In this document: one piece after another, positions 40,556 to 53,482 of the stretch
How positions within the stretch are numbered: position 1 is the stretch's first letter
Layout of the letters: each line of letters opens with the position of its first letter
Origin: Bradysia coprophila
Taxonomy: Eukaryota > Arthropoda > Insecta > Diptera > Sciaridae
Assembly (NCBI RefSeq): GCF_014529535.1
Contig: NW_023503608.1
Coordinates: 2,728,001-2,792,000, forward strand
DNA: 64,000 nucleotides
Direction of reading: 5' to 3'
Position numbers and translations under genes: made by a program
The notes under the pieces: generated by a model
Told to the model about the DNA's origin: nothing
Databases searched by the model: none
What the model saw: only the letters and a program-made list of their open reading frames with translations

Positions 40556-42662
40556 ATGTCGACACCAGGTAAAATTTATATGTAAAACTCTATTGCAACT
40601 GTTTAACTGTCGTCTTTAATTCACAGATTTTATTCCACTCTCTTCCGATCCAAATCCTTCGGAAGATCACCAGTCTAGGCCGAAGAAACGGAAATTTCAA
40701 CATCCGAAGAAAACACCCGATGAAGTGAAACAGATCAAGATGGGCCGTCAGAAACGTCGAGCTCGCCTGATCATCCGCAATATTCCATTGAAGTCTACCC
40801 AGACAAATCTGATGGAACATTTCTCTAAATTCGGTAAAGTTGAAGAATTGAACATACTGAAAAAGGCGGATGGGAAACTAGTTGGATGTGCTTTCGTTCA
40901 ATACGAAAAAGTCAACCAAGCTGCCAAGGCGATACTGATGTGCTCTGGGAAAGAAGTTTTAGGCCGAACGGTCTATGTGGATTGGGCAATTGGTAAAGAT
41001 CAATACAATAAGCAGAAGCGTAAGACGAACGTCCAAGTAAAAGAGGATCCGGATGCAGTGGAGATCAAAACTGAGAATGATGTCGACGATGTGAGCATCA
41101 AAAGTGAAGATGACGACGATGAGGAAATGGATTCTGATGACGATACGAAGGACATAAAAATGGAAAGTGACTCGGAAGCAGACGATGAAAGTAAAAAGAC
41201 AATCAAAAAGCGGTCAAACGATGTGTCCGAAGGATGTACCGTCTTCATAAAAAATGTTCCATTCGAAGCGACGGATGACGATTTGATGCAGTGCTGTAAA
41301 CGATTTGGAGCTATTTGGTATGGACTGATTACGAAAGATAAAGTTTCCGGTCATTCGAAAGGAACGGGATTTGTGAAGTTCAAAGTAAGTTGTCCGTGCT
41401 TATTACTATTATCCAGACAGTTTTGATCAGAAGTTCGATCCCTTTACAGAACAAAGAATCGGCCAACATGTGTCTAAATGCTGGAACCGAATTGCGTTTA
41501 TTTAACCAAGTGCTGGACCCTTGCTTGGCATTGAGTAGACAAGATGTTTTATCCAAAACACAGGAATCGAAACGCAAAGAAGTTGCCGATTCACGAAATT
41601 TGTATTTATCAAAGGAGGGTGTAATCATGGCTGGAACTGCGGCTGCCGAAGGCGTCTCTGTATCGGATATGGCAAAACGGCACCACTTGGAACGTGTAAA
41701 AAATCAAATGCTGAAGAATTTGAATCGATTTATGGCCAAGGAACGGTTGACCGTTCACAATATTCCTGACAATTTTGATTCTGCCAAGCTAAGAAAAGTG
41801 GTTGAAACTCACACAAAACTGAAGGTAGACATTCAGTCAAATGTTCAATTTTTTCATCTTGACTATTTTGACTAAAGACCACCTCACGTCCGCAAAAAAT
41901 TTTCACTTTTTGTTCCCAGCCGAAGGAATGTCGAGTCATGCGGGAGAATAAACCATCAATGGGTCAACCGCTAGGTGCTTCAAAGGGATTCGGATTTTTG
42001 TCGTTTAAGAATCATGAAACTGCTCTTTTATGTCTGCGGAAGCTGAATAACAATCCGAATGTCTTCGGGAAGAACAACGTAAGTGTAATGAATGATTTTG
42101 CGTTGATCTCAGCGACATAATTAATGTAAATTCCCAACAGCGACCGATCGTAGGCTTCAGTATTGAAGACAAGGCAGTCCACAACATCAAACAAAAACGG
42201 TTAGAAATGTCTAGAGCAAAGAATCCGACGTGTCATGTGACGACAGATAAAAAAGGCAATAAATCGAAGCAGAAAGAGAGCAAAGAATTGAAACTCGGAA
42301 CCAAAAAGCCGAAAGAAAAGAAACTACCGAAGAATATTACAAACGCACCAGTAGAAAGCTTTGCCGGCTTAGCAGCCGAACAAGGTCCTGATGTGCGAGC
42401 CCGACCCAAATGGAAACTGAACGAAGAGGCTCAGACGCACAAAACAGATGTCAAAGCAAAGAAACGAGATCAGAAAAAGTTGCGCGAGAAGATCATGTTG
42501 AACAAGGAGAAACGGCAAGTGGATCGAACGAAAAACAAGAGGAAAGGAAACGAAGTGGACAATTTCTCATTTATGGTGGATAAATACAAGAGACTCATCG
42601 ACTCCAGCAACGGTAGTGGCCCAGCGAAACGAGTAAAGAAGTCGAAATGGTACACTGAATGA
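40556..42662 (+). CDS. RNA-binding protein 28 homologue (RBM28/Nop4-type, ribosome biogenesis)
   Basis: Exons 40556-40568, 40627-41384, 41450-41824, 41920-42078 and 42141-42662 join in phase to 608 residues. RBM28 and yeast Nop4 are nucleolar RRM proteins needed for 60S subunit maturation. RRMs are visible at about 50-125 (RLIIRNIP, then CAFVQY), 208-290 (CTVFIKNVPF, then GTGFVKF) and 355-460 (RLTVHNIP, then GFGFLSF). An acidic linker (about 142-195) separates the first two. The segment SRNLYLSKEGVIMAGT and the phrase NNNPNVFG are diagnostic of the RBM28 family. The C-terminal tail is Lys/Arg-rich, fitting nucleolar localisation. Human RBM28 has four RRMs; the one equivalent to its first is absent here, the three seen match human RRM2-4. 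The first exon has only 13 coding bases (MSTP plus one base) and is the least certain part. The Drosophila orthologue is CG4806, as I recall. Confidence 0.93.
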
Positions 42663-42688
42663 GCAGTTTGTTGTAGACATTTAGGTAA

Positions 42689-42694
42689 AATAAA
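42689..42694 (+). terminator. Polyadenylation signal of the RBM28 homologue
   Basis: AATAAA lies 27 bp after the stop codon, the only canonical hexamer in the first hundred bases downstream, so the 3' UTR is probably very short. Confidence 0.6.
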
Positions 42695-44808
42695 CGACAA
42701 AAAATTCATTTTCACCAATTTCCCAAATATTATTGTTGAATTTCCTTAATACCACAAATACAATAGCGACCGAGTCAAATTTTTGATAGATTTTGGCAGG
42801 TGGTTCCGTCGGTCTAAATGAAAAGTCCCGGAAGGGAAGGTGTCCCGGTATTTTTCGATGATAAACAAATCGTCACATCATTTTGACCTGACTCAGGTGC
42901 TCACGTCACCTGGGACTTGTAATTAAGCTGCTGTGATTTTAGGATTTAACTTTTCTTCATCAGGGTGCTAACCTCTACCGAAAAAACACTTTAACATCCT
43001 CCGGACCTCTCTTTGGACACAGGTTTTCCAGTAACCCCTGTTGTGGTTCTTTGTGGTCTGTCTGGTACCTTCTTTTATTCAAGACTTCAGGCGATTGGAG
43101 AACAAGCGATTTTAATGAGTGATAGCTCGTTGGATTGTCTTTCAATTCTAGGAAACACTTATCTTTCACTTTTTATAAAAAAAATTAGTTTTCTGTGAAA
43201 AGATCTCAAAAGTAAAGACATGTCAGAGGGTACCGAAAACAGTTTTTCGGCAATAACTCAAGAAAAAATTATTTAGTCCTTGGAAAGACCTACAGGTAGA
43301 GTATACACACTGATTGGTGCGACTACATCCACGAGAGTTATGACTAAAAATATAGTGAATGTTCGGAGAGTCCGGATTCTCTGCAGCTTCGTTGTTCCAC
43401 GGAACTGAGTATGGGGTGTTGTATCCGGCCTCACCCACTATCGTTGCACATATAAATGAACCCAGTACTTTTGTGCTGCAAGTCCACAGATGTCTTGGGA
43501 AAAAAGTTGGTGCGAAATGCAGATTTTTTCCTTTTTTTCTGAAGGCTCCACAGCTGGAACAGCATCTGGAACGGTACGACGGCAGTCATTTTTTATCGTC
43601 TACTATTCTTTTACCTTATCAATAGAAAAACGCTTCGATATGTCGCGAATATATGTCGTTAAAACAGATCCAATGTTGGTAATATCAAGAGGAAAATTAT
43701 TAAATTTTTCTCCGAGGATTTTAGTCAAATAAAGTGTTAGTGTATAGCACAGCACATGACCTCAGGAGTCCGGAACATTAATTAGTTATTCAATTGGACC
43801 AATATTTGCTACGTGACAGAAGATTGGGAAAACGTTTGCTCCCACTTGATCATATCGTTTTTCCAAACTCCGGTCGCGTAGCAAATATTGGTCCGATTAG
43901 GAATTAAAACCTTGTGTCTAAAAGATGTTTCGCGGATTTGTATTTTTAAGAACAATAATAGTTGTAGAAAACAGTGACGCTGAATATCCAGACGACGTTC
44001 GCATTGCTTCCCTATAAGTTGCCAACAATTTCACCTAACAAAAACATTGTTCTGGTGGGAGTTTTTCGATTTTTAATGTTTACTTGTCATCATGACGAGG
44101 CGTAAATGATATGCTGCTTCTTAAGTATGAGTAGAGTAAATCGCTGCGGTTAAAGCACTTTTGATGCTGATTTAACATTCGGAGCAAACCTTCAAAAAAC
44201 AGAAAAGAAAAGAGACACACACACCATTTGGACCAATTCCAAACGCAATTGAGAATAGGATGTGTAATGTTGAAATGAAAATGCAATTTTTTTTTAAACA
44301 AAAGGAAAAAAATAAAATTTTCTTTTACCTTCAACAAAAATAGAATTATAAAACATATCGTTAACACAAATGAGCAACATAAAAATGGCATGACGATGTG
44401 TGTATAATTGCTTGCACAATAATTCATCGTTTTCACAACGACGATCAACAGGATAAAAAATGAGAGAAAAAAATTCAAATTAAAAGTTTTGAGGAAAAAA
44501 GAATTTTTTTAGGTGAAAAATTGATGCAATTCAAGCGACTGAAAATAAACTCTCTAGCACGTCTACGATCACCGCGATGAATGGTGTGAAATATACGTTA
44601 AGTTTAATAATATTTTTTCACTCAACACACAAATTGTTCGTCCTACCATACAAAAAAATAAAATCCACAAATTCAATGATCGATTAATGGTCACGCGCGA
44701 TTCGGATGTCGTGAATGAATGCTGAGACATCATTTTTTTCTTCTCTTTTTTCGGTTTTTTGTGCGTCCTACAAACTAATACCTTACATAAGGAAGTAGTT
44801 AACTTATC
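42695..44808. other. Intergenic region between convergent genes
   Basis: I see no coding exon here. Open frames at 43013, 43359 and 43490 on + and at 44080-44478 on - have no family similarity; the last is a hydrophobic frame in AT-rich sequence. A small fold-back repeat is listed separately. The right end should contain the 3' UTR of the minus-strand gene that stops at 44809. Confidence 0.6.
43796..43896. mobile_element. Small fold-back element (about 100 bp)
   Basis: GGACCAATATTTGCTACGTG at the left is mirrored by CGTAGCAAATATTGGTCC at the right; the imperfect complementarity extends over about 39 nt with a loop of about 20 nt. It is too small to code for anything and looks like a short MITE. 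I found no clear target-site duplication. Confidence 0.65.
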
Positions 44809-47800
44809 TTAATAATTTACAAGTTTGTCAGACTTATTCACAACGTTGCTAGTGTCAATTTCACTTTCAACCAAAAATTGCTTCATCTGCGCCGATCGCT
44901 TTTCGCGTGCCATTTGCTTCTCGGACCGTTCAAACATTTCCGATTCCAAATCGTTCAAACGAGCCTTGGATGCTTTAGCTCGAACGGAAGCCGCTGAATT
45001 TGAATTGCCATCATCGAGTGCTGTCCATTTGGTTAGATTTTTCGGATCGATATAATCGTTTGAGGCTGTGGTGACCATCTGTGGAGTGAGGAAACTTATC
45101 AATTACCGAAAATTCCAATATTCAATTGACCGCCAAAAAAGACCTTCAGTGCACGACGTCTGATTGTTGATCCAACCTCATCATCACCAGCTGCATCTAG
45201 CAACTTTTCCCCCAAATCAAGTTTAGCCCGTCGTTTTACCGTGTTGATTGTCTCTTCAAAGTCCAATTCCTTTGGCATTGTAGTTAATTTTTTGCTTGCG
45301 CGGATTCGGTTTAGTGATGCTTGAACCTTTCGGTAGAGATATACTTACTTTCTCAATTTAACGATTTTTATTAAGAATTCGATCCAACCAATTGAATCCT
45401 AAAATAATGGACAACTAACCTCCTCATCGATATCATCTTCATAGTTGGATTGTTTGATCGAACTTTTCGGTATGCGAGCACCGCGTGAATCGAAAAATGC
45501 ATCCTCGGTGATGGCCCTTTCGGCACGATGTCTGGCCTTCTGTAGGTCCTCTTCGAACAAATCGTCGACATTGATCTTCGGTCGTGGCGATAACAATCTA
45601 TCCAGTGGGGCGCTTGAAACAGAAATACATTTTTTTTTGGTTTGTTGTTGTTGTTGTGTTTCAAAAATAAACATTGACTCGCTTTCGTTCGAATTATTTA
45701 ATTTTGTTTCAAACATTCAACAATTTTCGATTTAAAATAAAAAATTTTGGTTATTTTCGGTGATGTGTTTATAAAATGTAAATGAAATTTATGTGCTGTG
45801 TGAGATGCAAAGGAAAAATAGAAGAGTTCTGTGTGTAACACTATAACTTTCGGGTGTTTATTGTTGTATATAATATAAAAAGTTTGCTAAAAGTTCGATA
45901 CAGCATGGAGGTTTCTTTATTTGTATGTTAACCTCTTGTAATAATGCCAGCGATATTTCTCATGTAAATATTTTTAGAACGGATGTTCACGTTCACTAAT
46001 GCTTTATATACACTGGCCTTCTAAATTACATTTAACTCATCGCATTTCAAATCTGTTTAAATAATATGTATGTATATCGTCAGCGATACACATTCGAGAC
46101 ACGAATTCGCACTAGAAGTCGAGACACACGGTTTTGATTCCAATTGGATAAACATTGAGGTATCACATGCCAATAACAATTTGTGTTTGACGCCCGAATT
46201 CCTGAACTTTGTTTTCCAAGACAGTCAGTTTGTTAGACGAAAAGAATTTTTCTTTTTAATAAAAAATCAAAAAAGATCAAAGATTTTGCCATTCGCTGGA
46301 TAGTTTTTTTTTTTGTTTTTTATTCCGAAACAAATATAAACAAAACAGGACGGAGGCTATTATTTTTGAATTAGCGGTCATTAGGATGCTGTGTGTGTAT
46401 ATGTTATTGAATGGTCCATTTGAATGTTTATCCACATTTTTGTAATAATAATTAAGGCGTAGAATATCAGCATAAGATACTGGTAGCAATTACGAGATCT
46501 TGCTGCTAAACTCAGTGGAAGTGGAAATAAATTTAATTGAATGGAATCACATAGAGATTCCACTTTCTTAGAGAGGACTGGCTGAAACATTCCACAAAAA
46601 TAAATCGAAGAGAAAATGTTGAAATTTTGAATGCAAATTTTGACTATTTCATCACCATAATTAGCAAAAAAATCGTGATTTCATAATCTGGAGCCATAAA
46701 AAATCAGTCTTATAAAGACTTATAAATGTGAAGCGGAAAGTTCCATTCCTCGATTCAACGCACTGCAAAACCAAGCACCATGCCACTGGCGTTTCCCAAA
46801 GTAAGTAGTCAAATGACCGTTCCTCCATTCTAACAATAACTTGAATGTCAATTCGTTAAATTATGTCATCTGTTATCGCTAGCTGCAAAAATAAGCGAAT
46901 AGCTCGCTATTGCGTTTCTTTATAGTAAAACATAGCTAACGCCGACCCGTACGAAACACCTATTTGTATCAAAAGACTTTACTGTGAAACTCTTCATTTC
47001 TTTTACTTCATTCTCTACTGAAAAGCTATTCGCGCTTTAAAATCAGTTGCATTATCCACTCTTTGCCTTGTTATCACATATAAATAAATTTCCGGAGGCA
47101 ATATAGACAGCCCCGTACGAAGTCAAATTTCATAAATTCCTATTTAAACAGCTATATACCGCTATATTTACCAATATTTTCCTATAAATAAACATTTCAC
47201 AGATGAATATGCTATTATATAGCTCTATATGCCTGTATATAGCTCAATATATGTGAATATAGATATATATATATAGATGTACATATATGGAATGCCTGAA
47301 ACACCCCACACACATAACAAATTATTTCCATGTTAACAGAAACTCTCTAAGTACCATTTTCCCCAAGATATATCACTTTTATTAAAATCCAATATGGCCA
47401 CCGGCAGCCATTTTGTTAGGAGACCGGAAATTTTACCGACGCTTTACATTCGTTAATACCTTTCAAACAAAAAAAAATCATGAAATTCGGTCAAAATTTA
47501 TCCGAGATATTGACAAAATACTCCACGTTCACTGTACGGCCGAGTAGCCAGATAAGAGCTCACTCCAAGAGACCTAGCTCACGCTCCGGAGAACATAATT
47601 TCAAAAACTTTTTTTCCCTGATTGGTACGGTCAACACCTATCTAATAAAGCTAAAACAGACTAAATATGTTCAAATGAAGTGACCGAAGTGGCCGACCTA
47701 CAAGCAAAAACTGCTTGCCGCCCTGTGCCTGTTTCACATCAAGGGGTCTAACTCACGAGTCGGTCATCCGATTTCCATAAACTTTTTCTTTTGTCGATCG

Positions 47801-48815
47801 GTATTGTAAATACCTTTTATTTGACGTATCACTTACAAGTGTAACTTTTAAATGTCCGGAGATGTCTTCGAAAAACCGTAAAGCACTTATTGGGCCACAG
47901 CTCGGGAGGGGTCGATCCAAAATCACTCATCTTCGAACTTAGCCTGTCTTTTGACATTACCAAACGGGAAAAAAAAGAATTTTCAAAATCGGATGCGTTT
48001 TACCCAAGTTATCGTGCAGACAGACGGACAGATGGACATTATTTTTTCACTGATTTCGCATCTCTAGACAACCACAATAGGTTTCCCCTTACTCAGGGAG
48101 TCCAATTCGACGTGTTACAAACGTATGCGTAAACCTATAAGACCCCAGTACTTCGTACGGGTCTAAATATTATGTTGAAACAAATGAAGTAAAAGATTTT
48201 TTTTTCTATCTGTCGCAAGAGCTACAGATTCAACTGTTACAACAGTCCAAACTGAAATTTTTTTTCTTCAAATGATGACTGAATAAAGATTTTACAATAC
48301 ATGGAGGTACATGAAGCTTCTATAGTTGATGATTTTCAATGTTTTCGGAATTAGAACTAATTTCATTAAAACCAAGAGCTTTCAAAATCAAAAAAGTCAA
48401 TAACATTAATGCATCTTCCTACATACTTTTGAATTCAATCACCGACAAAAAAGCATTTTGTGTTCTAAATAAAATTCTATTCCTGAAAGAACTAACCTCC
48501 CTCAGTGCTTGACCTAACTTTACGGCAATTTCACATCCAATGAAATATTTTGCTCAATTTTATGTATAAATAGATTGCCTCTCTCACGGTGAGACAACGT
48601 ATCGGTAAGAATGAAATGAATTTATCCGTAGGTTTGCATGCTAGTCAGGTTAATTAGTATGATGTGCCGTTTTTCATAACAACAAATTTCACTCACTTTC
48701 CACTTTGTTTTCTATCTAAATTGTCCAGTGCCGATTTGTAGTATTGTTGGCCCATATTGAAGTTACAATCGTACATTCGGGTTCTGCGACTTCTTGCTCC
48801 GGAACGTCCAGCCAT
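44809..48815 (-). CDS. Unrecognised conserved-looking charged protein, 254 residues, four exons
   Basis: Exons, in transcript order, are 48815-48697, 45612-45420, 45326-45144 and 45078-44809; the phases (2, 0, 0) match at each GT/AG junction and the joined frame stays open to a TAA. The protein starts MAGRSGARSRRTRMYDCNFN, an Arg-rich segment followed by MGQQYYKSALDNLDRK, then APLDRLLSPRPKINVDDLFE and a hydrophilic, mostly helical-looking remainder with many Arg, Lys, Glu and Asp. The last third contains ARLNDLESEMFERSEKQMAR, likely a coiled coil. There is no signal peptide, membrane span or catalytic motif, so it is probably an intracellular structural or scaffold protein. Codon-like composition and intact splice phases argue that it is real; I do not recognise the family. 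A non-coding first exon may lie further upstream. The acceptor at 45326 is the weakest junction. Confidence 0.75.
47109..48164 (-). mobile_element. Dispersed element with terminal hairpin, full-length copy (1.06 kb)
   Basis: It lies in the first intron of the unrecognised minus-strand gene. The left end is AGCCCCGTACGAAGT at 47109. The right end, read on the minus strand, is AGACCCGTACGAAGTACTGG then GGTCT, so the element has inverted termini of about 15 nt. Its right half (47521-48164) matches 37751-38345 in reverse. The right terminus forms a 25-nt hairpin (48140-48164) equivalent to the one at 37751. No intact transposase or reverse transcriptase is visible, so the copy is non-autonomous. 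No target-site duplication is clear. Confidence 0.75.
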
Positions 48816-51793
48816 TTTGCAATTCTACAGGAAAATGGACCGAGATGAAAAGAAAGATTATTTATTGATCCATTGGCTGGTTGCAGACTTCTCGTATTGG
48901 TCTCATTGTAAATTTTCCGACAACAGCGACGATACAAATAAGCGAACAGTTCTAGGTAATGTCACATTATAGCAAATTAAATGTTCAGACTAATGAAGTA
49001 AAAGATTTCTTTCCTGACTATCGAACCGATAGTATCCATGCAATTGCACTGTGTCCGGCGACCTATGTAATTTTTACTTTGTTTCAATATGCGTAATTGT
49101 AAAGAAACTAAAAAAAATGATCAAAGGAAGTAACAGATTAAAGGTTGGTGCTTCCTGTGAATGAACTTCGGTCAATATTTAGTGGCAGAGAGTCTCGCTA
49201 AACTGTTAGAAATTATCGATAAAATATCATTAGTTTCTAATGATTGGTCGCGAAATCTTTTAATTATTTCCGATATCTTTGGTATAAATTTTCCCAACGT
49301 TTGACCCAGCTGGCATCAACAAAGAACACTGATGGCATCGAAAAATTCTTAACCCAAATTACAAATCATTTCCTCAATTATTGTCAGAACGTGTCATCTT
49401 AATTAATTCGTTGCTGAAATTCTTTACATAAATTCGTCCGCCGCACATACTTAAATTCTAAACGGACAACAGGGCATATAACACAAATTTGATTTTACAA
49501 AAATATATCTCAAGTATTTCAAAACATATTATCAATACACACCGAGACGGTTATAATAATACGGTGAGCCTCTGCTAATGCATTGAAACACAATATAACC
49601 GACCGAAATAAACGTTACTCTTGCTAAAATTACAGATACATAAAGCACGCAAATTCTCATTTTTGGTCAGCAATGCGATCTCGGAAATGAAATTTCGTTA
49701 CAGAATGGGTTACAATAATGAATTCGACGTGAATTTTCCGATGGCTTTTTTCCTGTAGATTTTTTTTTAAATTCTTTAAAAAAAAGTGTGAAACCATCAT
49801 CGTCAGCAGAATAACAATTTATGATAATTTGCTGGTGGTGTGACATTTATTTGTAATTAATTTTGATTTAGATTAATGCGGCGGTTGACATTATTATTAG
49901 GTAAAATTTAGAAAAGAAAAATATTTGTGAGAAAAAAAATGGGAACAACACATACCCTTTTTCAATCACCCACACGTAACAAAACGTTTCAACAAAAAAT
50001 TGTTGAAATTAACGGAAAAATATTTGGAGAACAAAAAAGAAAATTCTTTCGATTTTCAAAAACTCTGGTATGTTAGGCCCACGGTTCGCGAATTTCAGTC
50101 AGTACACCGACGAGGTTATTTCTATACTAAAGTGAAATGGAGGATGTGTGTTACTGAAAATTAAATGAAAATCAAAAGTATGACGTCTGTGTATCCGAAA
50201 TAAATATGTAAGTCAGTTGTGCCATTTGGTTTTTATTTTATTTTATTTTGTATAGTCGCGTGTTTAGCAGCGTCGTGACGACATTTATGTATAGATGCTG
50301 ATCTTATATGTGCTCCAAACTGTATTGAGATAATTCTGATGATTTTATCGATGTGTGTAAATTGACTACACAAGAAAATTGTTGTGCAGACGATTATTTA
50401 GCTGTTATCGAAAACTACTAGTTTGTACGCTAGATGAAGGTAATCGGGGCGAATGGCCCAAAATCTTCTTGGCCACACTAAGAGATTCATCATCATTATC
50501 CTCATTAGTATGATCTTATGGGAAATGGGCTAATGTAAATTAAGATCTTATGCAAAAATAAGCGACACGCTTCGACTGAGATTTTAAACAAAGAAGTAAC
50601 AGATTTACAAGCGAATTTGTTGCTGTTGAATGAAAATAGTACATTAGTGTCTTGCTGGGACATTTTTTGTTGAGACGTGGGGGAAGGTTTTATTTCTAGG
50701 CAAATTCTCCCAAACGTTTTCCAGCAAGACAGCACGGTACTTTGTTGGCTAGAAAATGCGAAAAACTGGCCTTGAGCTAGATGTTAAAGATTCGTTTTCT
50801 GGCCGCAAGACAACAAATGTTCATACCAATTATTACTGTTAGATAATTATAATAATTCCAACAATTTCAATCCAATTTCTCCATTCATGCCCTACCGCAT
50901 GAGATCAACATTAAGACACATGAATTGCAATTAAACTGTGGGTTCCTATTGCCTACAATACTCTCTCCTGTACATGCCCATAGATGATTTCGTGCAGCAA
51001 TAGAAAAAATCATTCTGAAAATGTGAGAGTTGTAAGTCGTCGCTCAGACATAACGTCCGCGACAGAACGTCTATCCGTCTTTGAACACTTGTTATTACAA
51101 TTTGTACGAAGATGAATTATTTGTATACTCGTTTCACTATATAGACTGTAGTAAGCGGAAGCGATGGTTACGGAAGCGACTACATATTTAAATAACCGAA
51201 GAAATTGATTTTAAACTATGTCGAGTTATTGATTTTACTGCATAGACAGTGGTAGTTCTGGGTTACAAGTTCACGGCAATAAGATTAATTCAAAAACCCT
51301 GATTTTCTGAGATTTAATCCTCTCGTTGATAATGTTGACAACGACTGTAGGTATAAATAACGTGATTTTAATAGCGAAAAACTAAATGTTCAAAAAAATG
51401 AAGTAAAAGATTTGAAATGAATTTCTTGTAAATACGCAAATCAAATGAAGTAGTGGCTCCGATAGTAACACTGCTAATATCCTTGCCAACTACGGCTGAC
51501 TTAACAATCGCCTGGTGGGTGATACAAAGTCTTTTCCTTCACATAAAAAACATTACCTAGAGTTCATCGTTTACTTTTGTCATTGTTGTCGGCAACAGGT
51601 GACTAGCCGTTGCTTTAAAGTCAACTCCTTTAAGAATTGTGTCATATCCGGAGAGACTTCAGCCAATCATCTGAATCTATCGAAACCCGATGGAAATTCC
51701 AATTCATTCCTTCAGGCGAACACGACATAATGAGAAGAGCGAATTTTGAGGCGTCAGAAACGAGAGATCCTTTCTTCGGTAAAAATGTAAAAG
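48816..51793. other. Region between the unrecognised gene and Mcad
   Basis: It must contain the promoter of the minus-strand gene ending at 48815 and the 3' end of Mcad near 51,800. I find no further coding exon; the open frames (50505-50735 on -, 51515-51730 on +) have no recognisable similarity. The DNA is AT-rich with homopolymer runs near 49,750 and 49,930. Confidence 0.55.
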
Positions 51794-51799
51794 TTTATT
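51794..51799 (-). terminator. Polyadenylation signal of Mcad
   Basis: AATAAA read on the minus strand lies 54 bp after the Mcad stop codon, a normal distance for a short 3' UTR. Confidence 0.6.
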
Positions 51800-51852
51800 T
51801 GTCAAAAACATTGGGAGCTCATCAACAAGAAATTGTTTCAACAAAAAACACT

Positions 51853-53482
51853 TCACTGTCGTCCCATTTCCCCACTCTTGGCCATTTCCATTAGACATCT
51901 TGAAATCACGATTCTTTGAATCTGGCTCGTGCCCTCATAGATCTGATAGATTTTAGCATCGCGCATCAATTTCTCCATTGGATACTCCGAATTGAAACCA
52001 TTACCGCCGAAAATCTGTACTCCATCCGCAACGATTTTATTCGCTGTGTCAGCTGCGTAACACTTTGCAATCGATGCAGTGTAGCTGTTTCGCTGTCCAT
52101 TATCGGTTTGCCATGCAGCCAACATGTACGCCAAACGAGATGTTTCCACACCGATAGCCATGTCAGCGAGCATATTCGAAACGGATTGATGTTGAGCAAT
52201 GGGAACGCCAAACGTTTTCCGTTCTAATGCATATTTCACAGATTCGTCGAGACAACGTTGTGCAACACCACACGCTCCAGCTGGTTGTTCAACGATAAAT
52301 ATTTGCTTTAACACTCATTTTTGGACGACATTGCATCAATCACTAACCTGCAACGTTCGGTCGGGATTTATCAAACGTTTGCATTGCAATGCGAAAGCCA
52401 GCTCCTTCTCCGCACAATAAATTTTCCTTCGGAATGCGAACATCTTCGAAAGTTATACCTCGAGTGTCACTGGCCCGTTGTCCCATATTAATTTCCTGTT
52501 TAGAATCGACGCTACAATCTCAAATGAATCATTCGAATTTTGTTGTTACCTTTCGCCCAGGAATCACTCCGGGAAAATCTCGTTCGACAATAAAACCAGA
52601 AAATGCCTTGGAGGCTGGCGCTTTTGGATCTGGATTCGTTCTAGCTAAAACGAAGTACCAGTTCGCAACACCACCATTTGTGATCCACATTTTTTGCCCA
52701 TTCAAAATATACTCGTCGCCCTTGCGTTCAGCCTTGGTTTTGATTCCTATAATTTTGATTGGAATTAATAATACTGCCCGTGTTGGACGAATTGTAACCA
52801 ACCGTTTACGTCCGATCCGGCTCCCGGTTCAGTTGCACAATAAGCTCCCACTAACGGCTCTTCCACTAAACGTCCAAGATATTTTCGTTTCTGTGCATCG
52901 GAACCGGCAAGCATAAGCGGAAGTTGCTACAACGCAGAAAGAAACTCAAAATTAAAATTTTCTGTATGGGCCTCTCTATGGTTCTTACTGCGACATCCGT
53001 TATCATCAACGCTGTCTCAATTCCAGAACACGCATATCTGAAATAGGATTGCGTAAGTTTAACAAAGCACCTTTTACCAATGCTTCAGCTTAAAATGGAG
53101 TTCTATTGGTGCTAGTTTTCAAAATCATTATTGTCACTTACGCAAACTCTTCACCAACTAAGCACCCAGTTAGACAATCTAATCCTGCTCCTCCATATTC
53201 AGTGGGAATGTTCAAGTTAAGTAATCCTATCTCCCATGCTTTCTTTATGATATCAGCCGGATATTCACCGGTTCGATCATGGTGAGGTGCAACTGGAATT
53301 ATTTCATTTCTGGCAAATTTCCGAGCCATTTCTTGAATATTTTTCTGGTCATCGCTCAATGCAAAATTGGGTCCTGTGGAAATCGGTGATTGTTGCCGGG
53401 TTTGAAATGTTCTGTTTACATGTCGCTTGAATAAATTCAGCTGAAATTGATTCAGGGATTCATCAGTCAATATTTTGGTCAT
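51853..53482 (-). CDS. Mcad: Medium-chain acyl-CoA dehydrogenase, mitochondrial
   Basis: Exons in transcript order: 53482-53142, 53037-52989, 52926-52803, 52746-52550, 52495-52348, 52280-51853 (428 residues; human enzyme 421). It catalyses the FAD-dependent alpha,beta-dehydrogenation of medium-chain acyl-CoAs, the first step of mitochondrial beta-oxidation, passing electrons to ETF. The first 35 or so residues ([20 protein letters not shown] and on) are basic with few acids, like a matrix targeting peptide. The N-terminal helical domain has YGGAGLD, and FAD-contact signatures [11 protein letters not shown] and WITNGG follow. The C-terminal domain has [20 protein letters not shown] and YEGTSQIQR, whose glutamate (residue 402) corresponds to the human catalytic base. 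The phrase KPDPKAP-like [12 protein letters not shown] favours MCAD over short-chain relatives. The start at 53482 is preferred over an upstream in-frame ATG (53581) because it begins the transit-like peptide. Drosophila orthologue: CG12262, as I recall. Confidence 0.96.

Noticed and set aside
43359..43625. 88-codon open frame on the + strand
   Set aside because: No family similarity, no splice context, and a 71-codon frame overlaps on the opposite strand.
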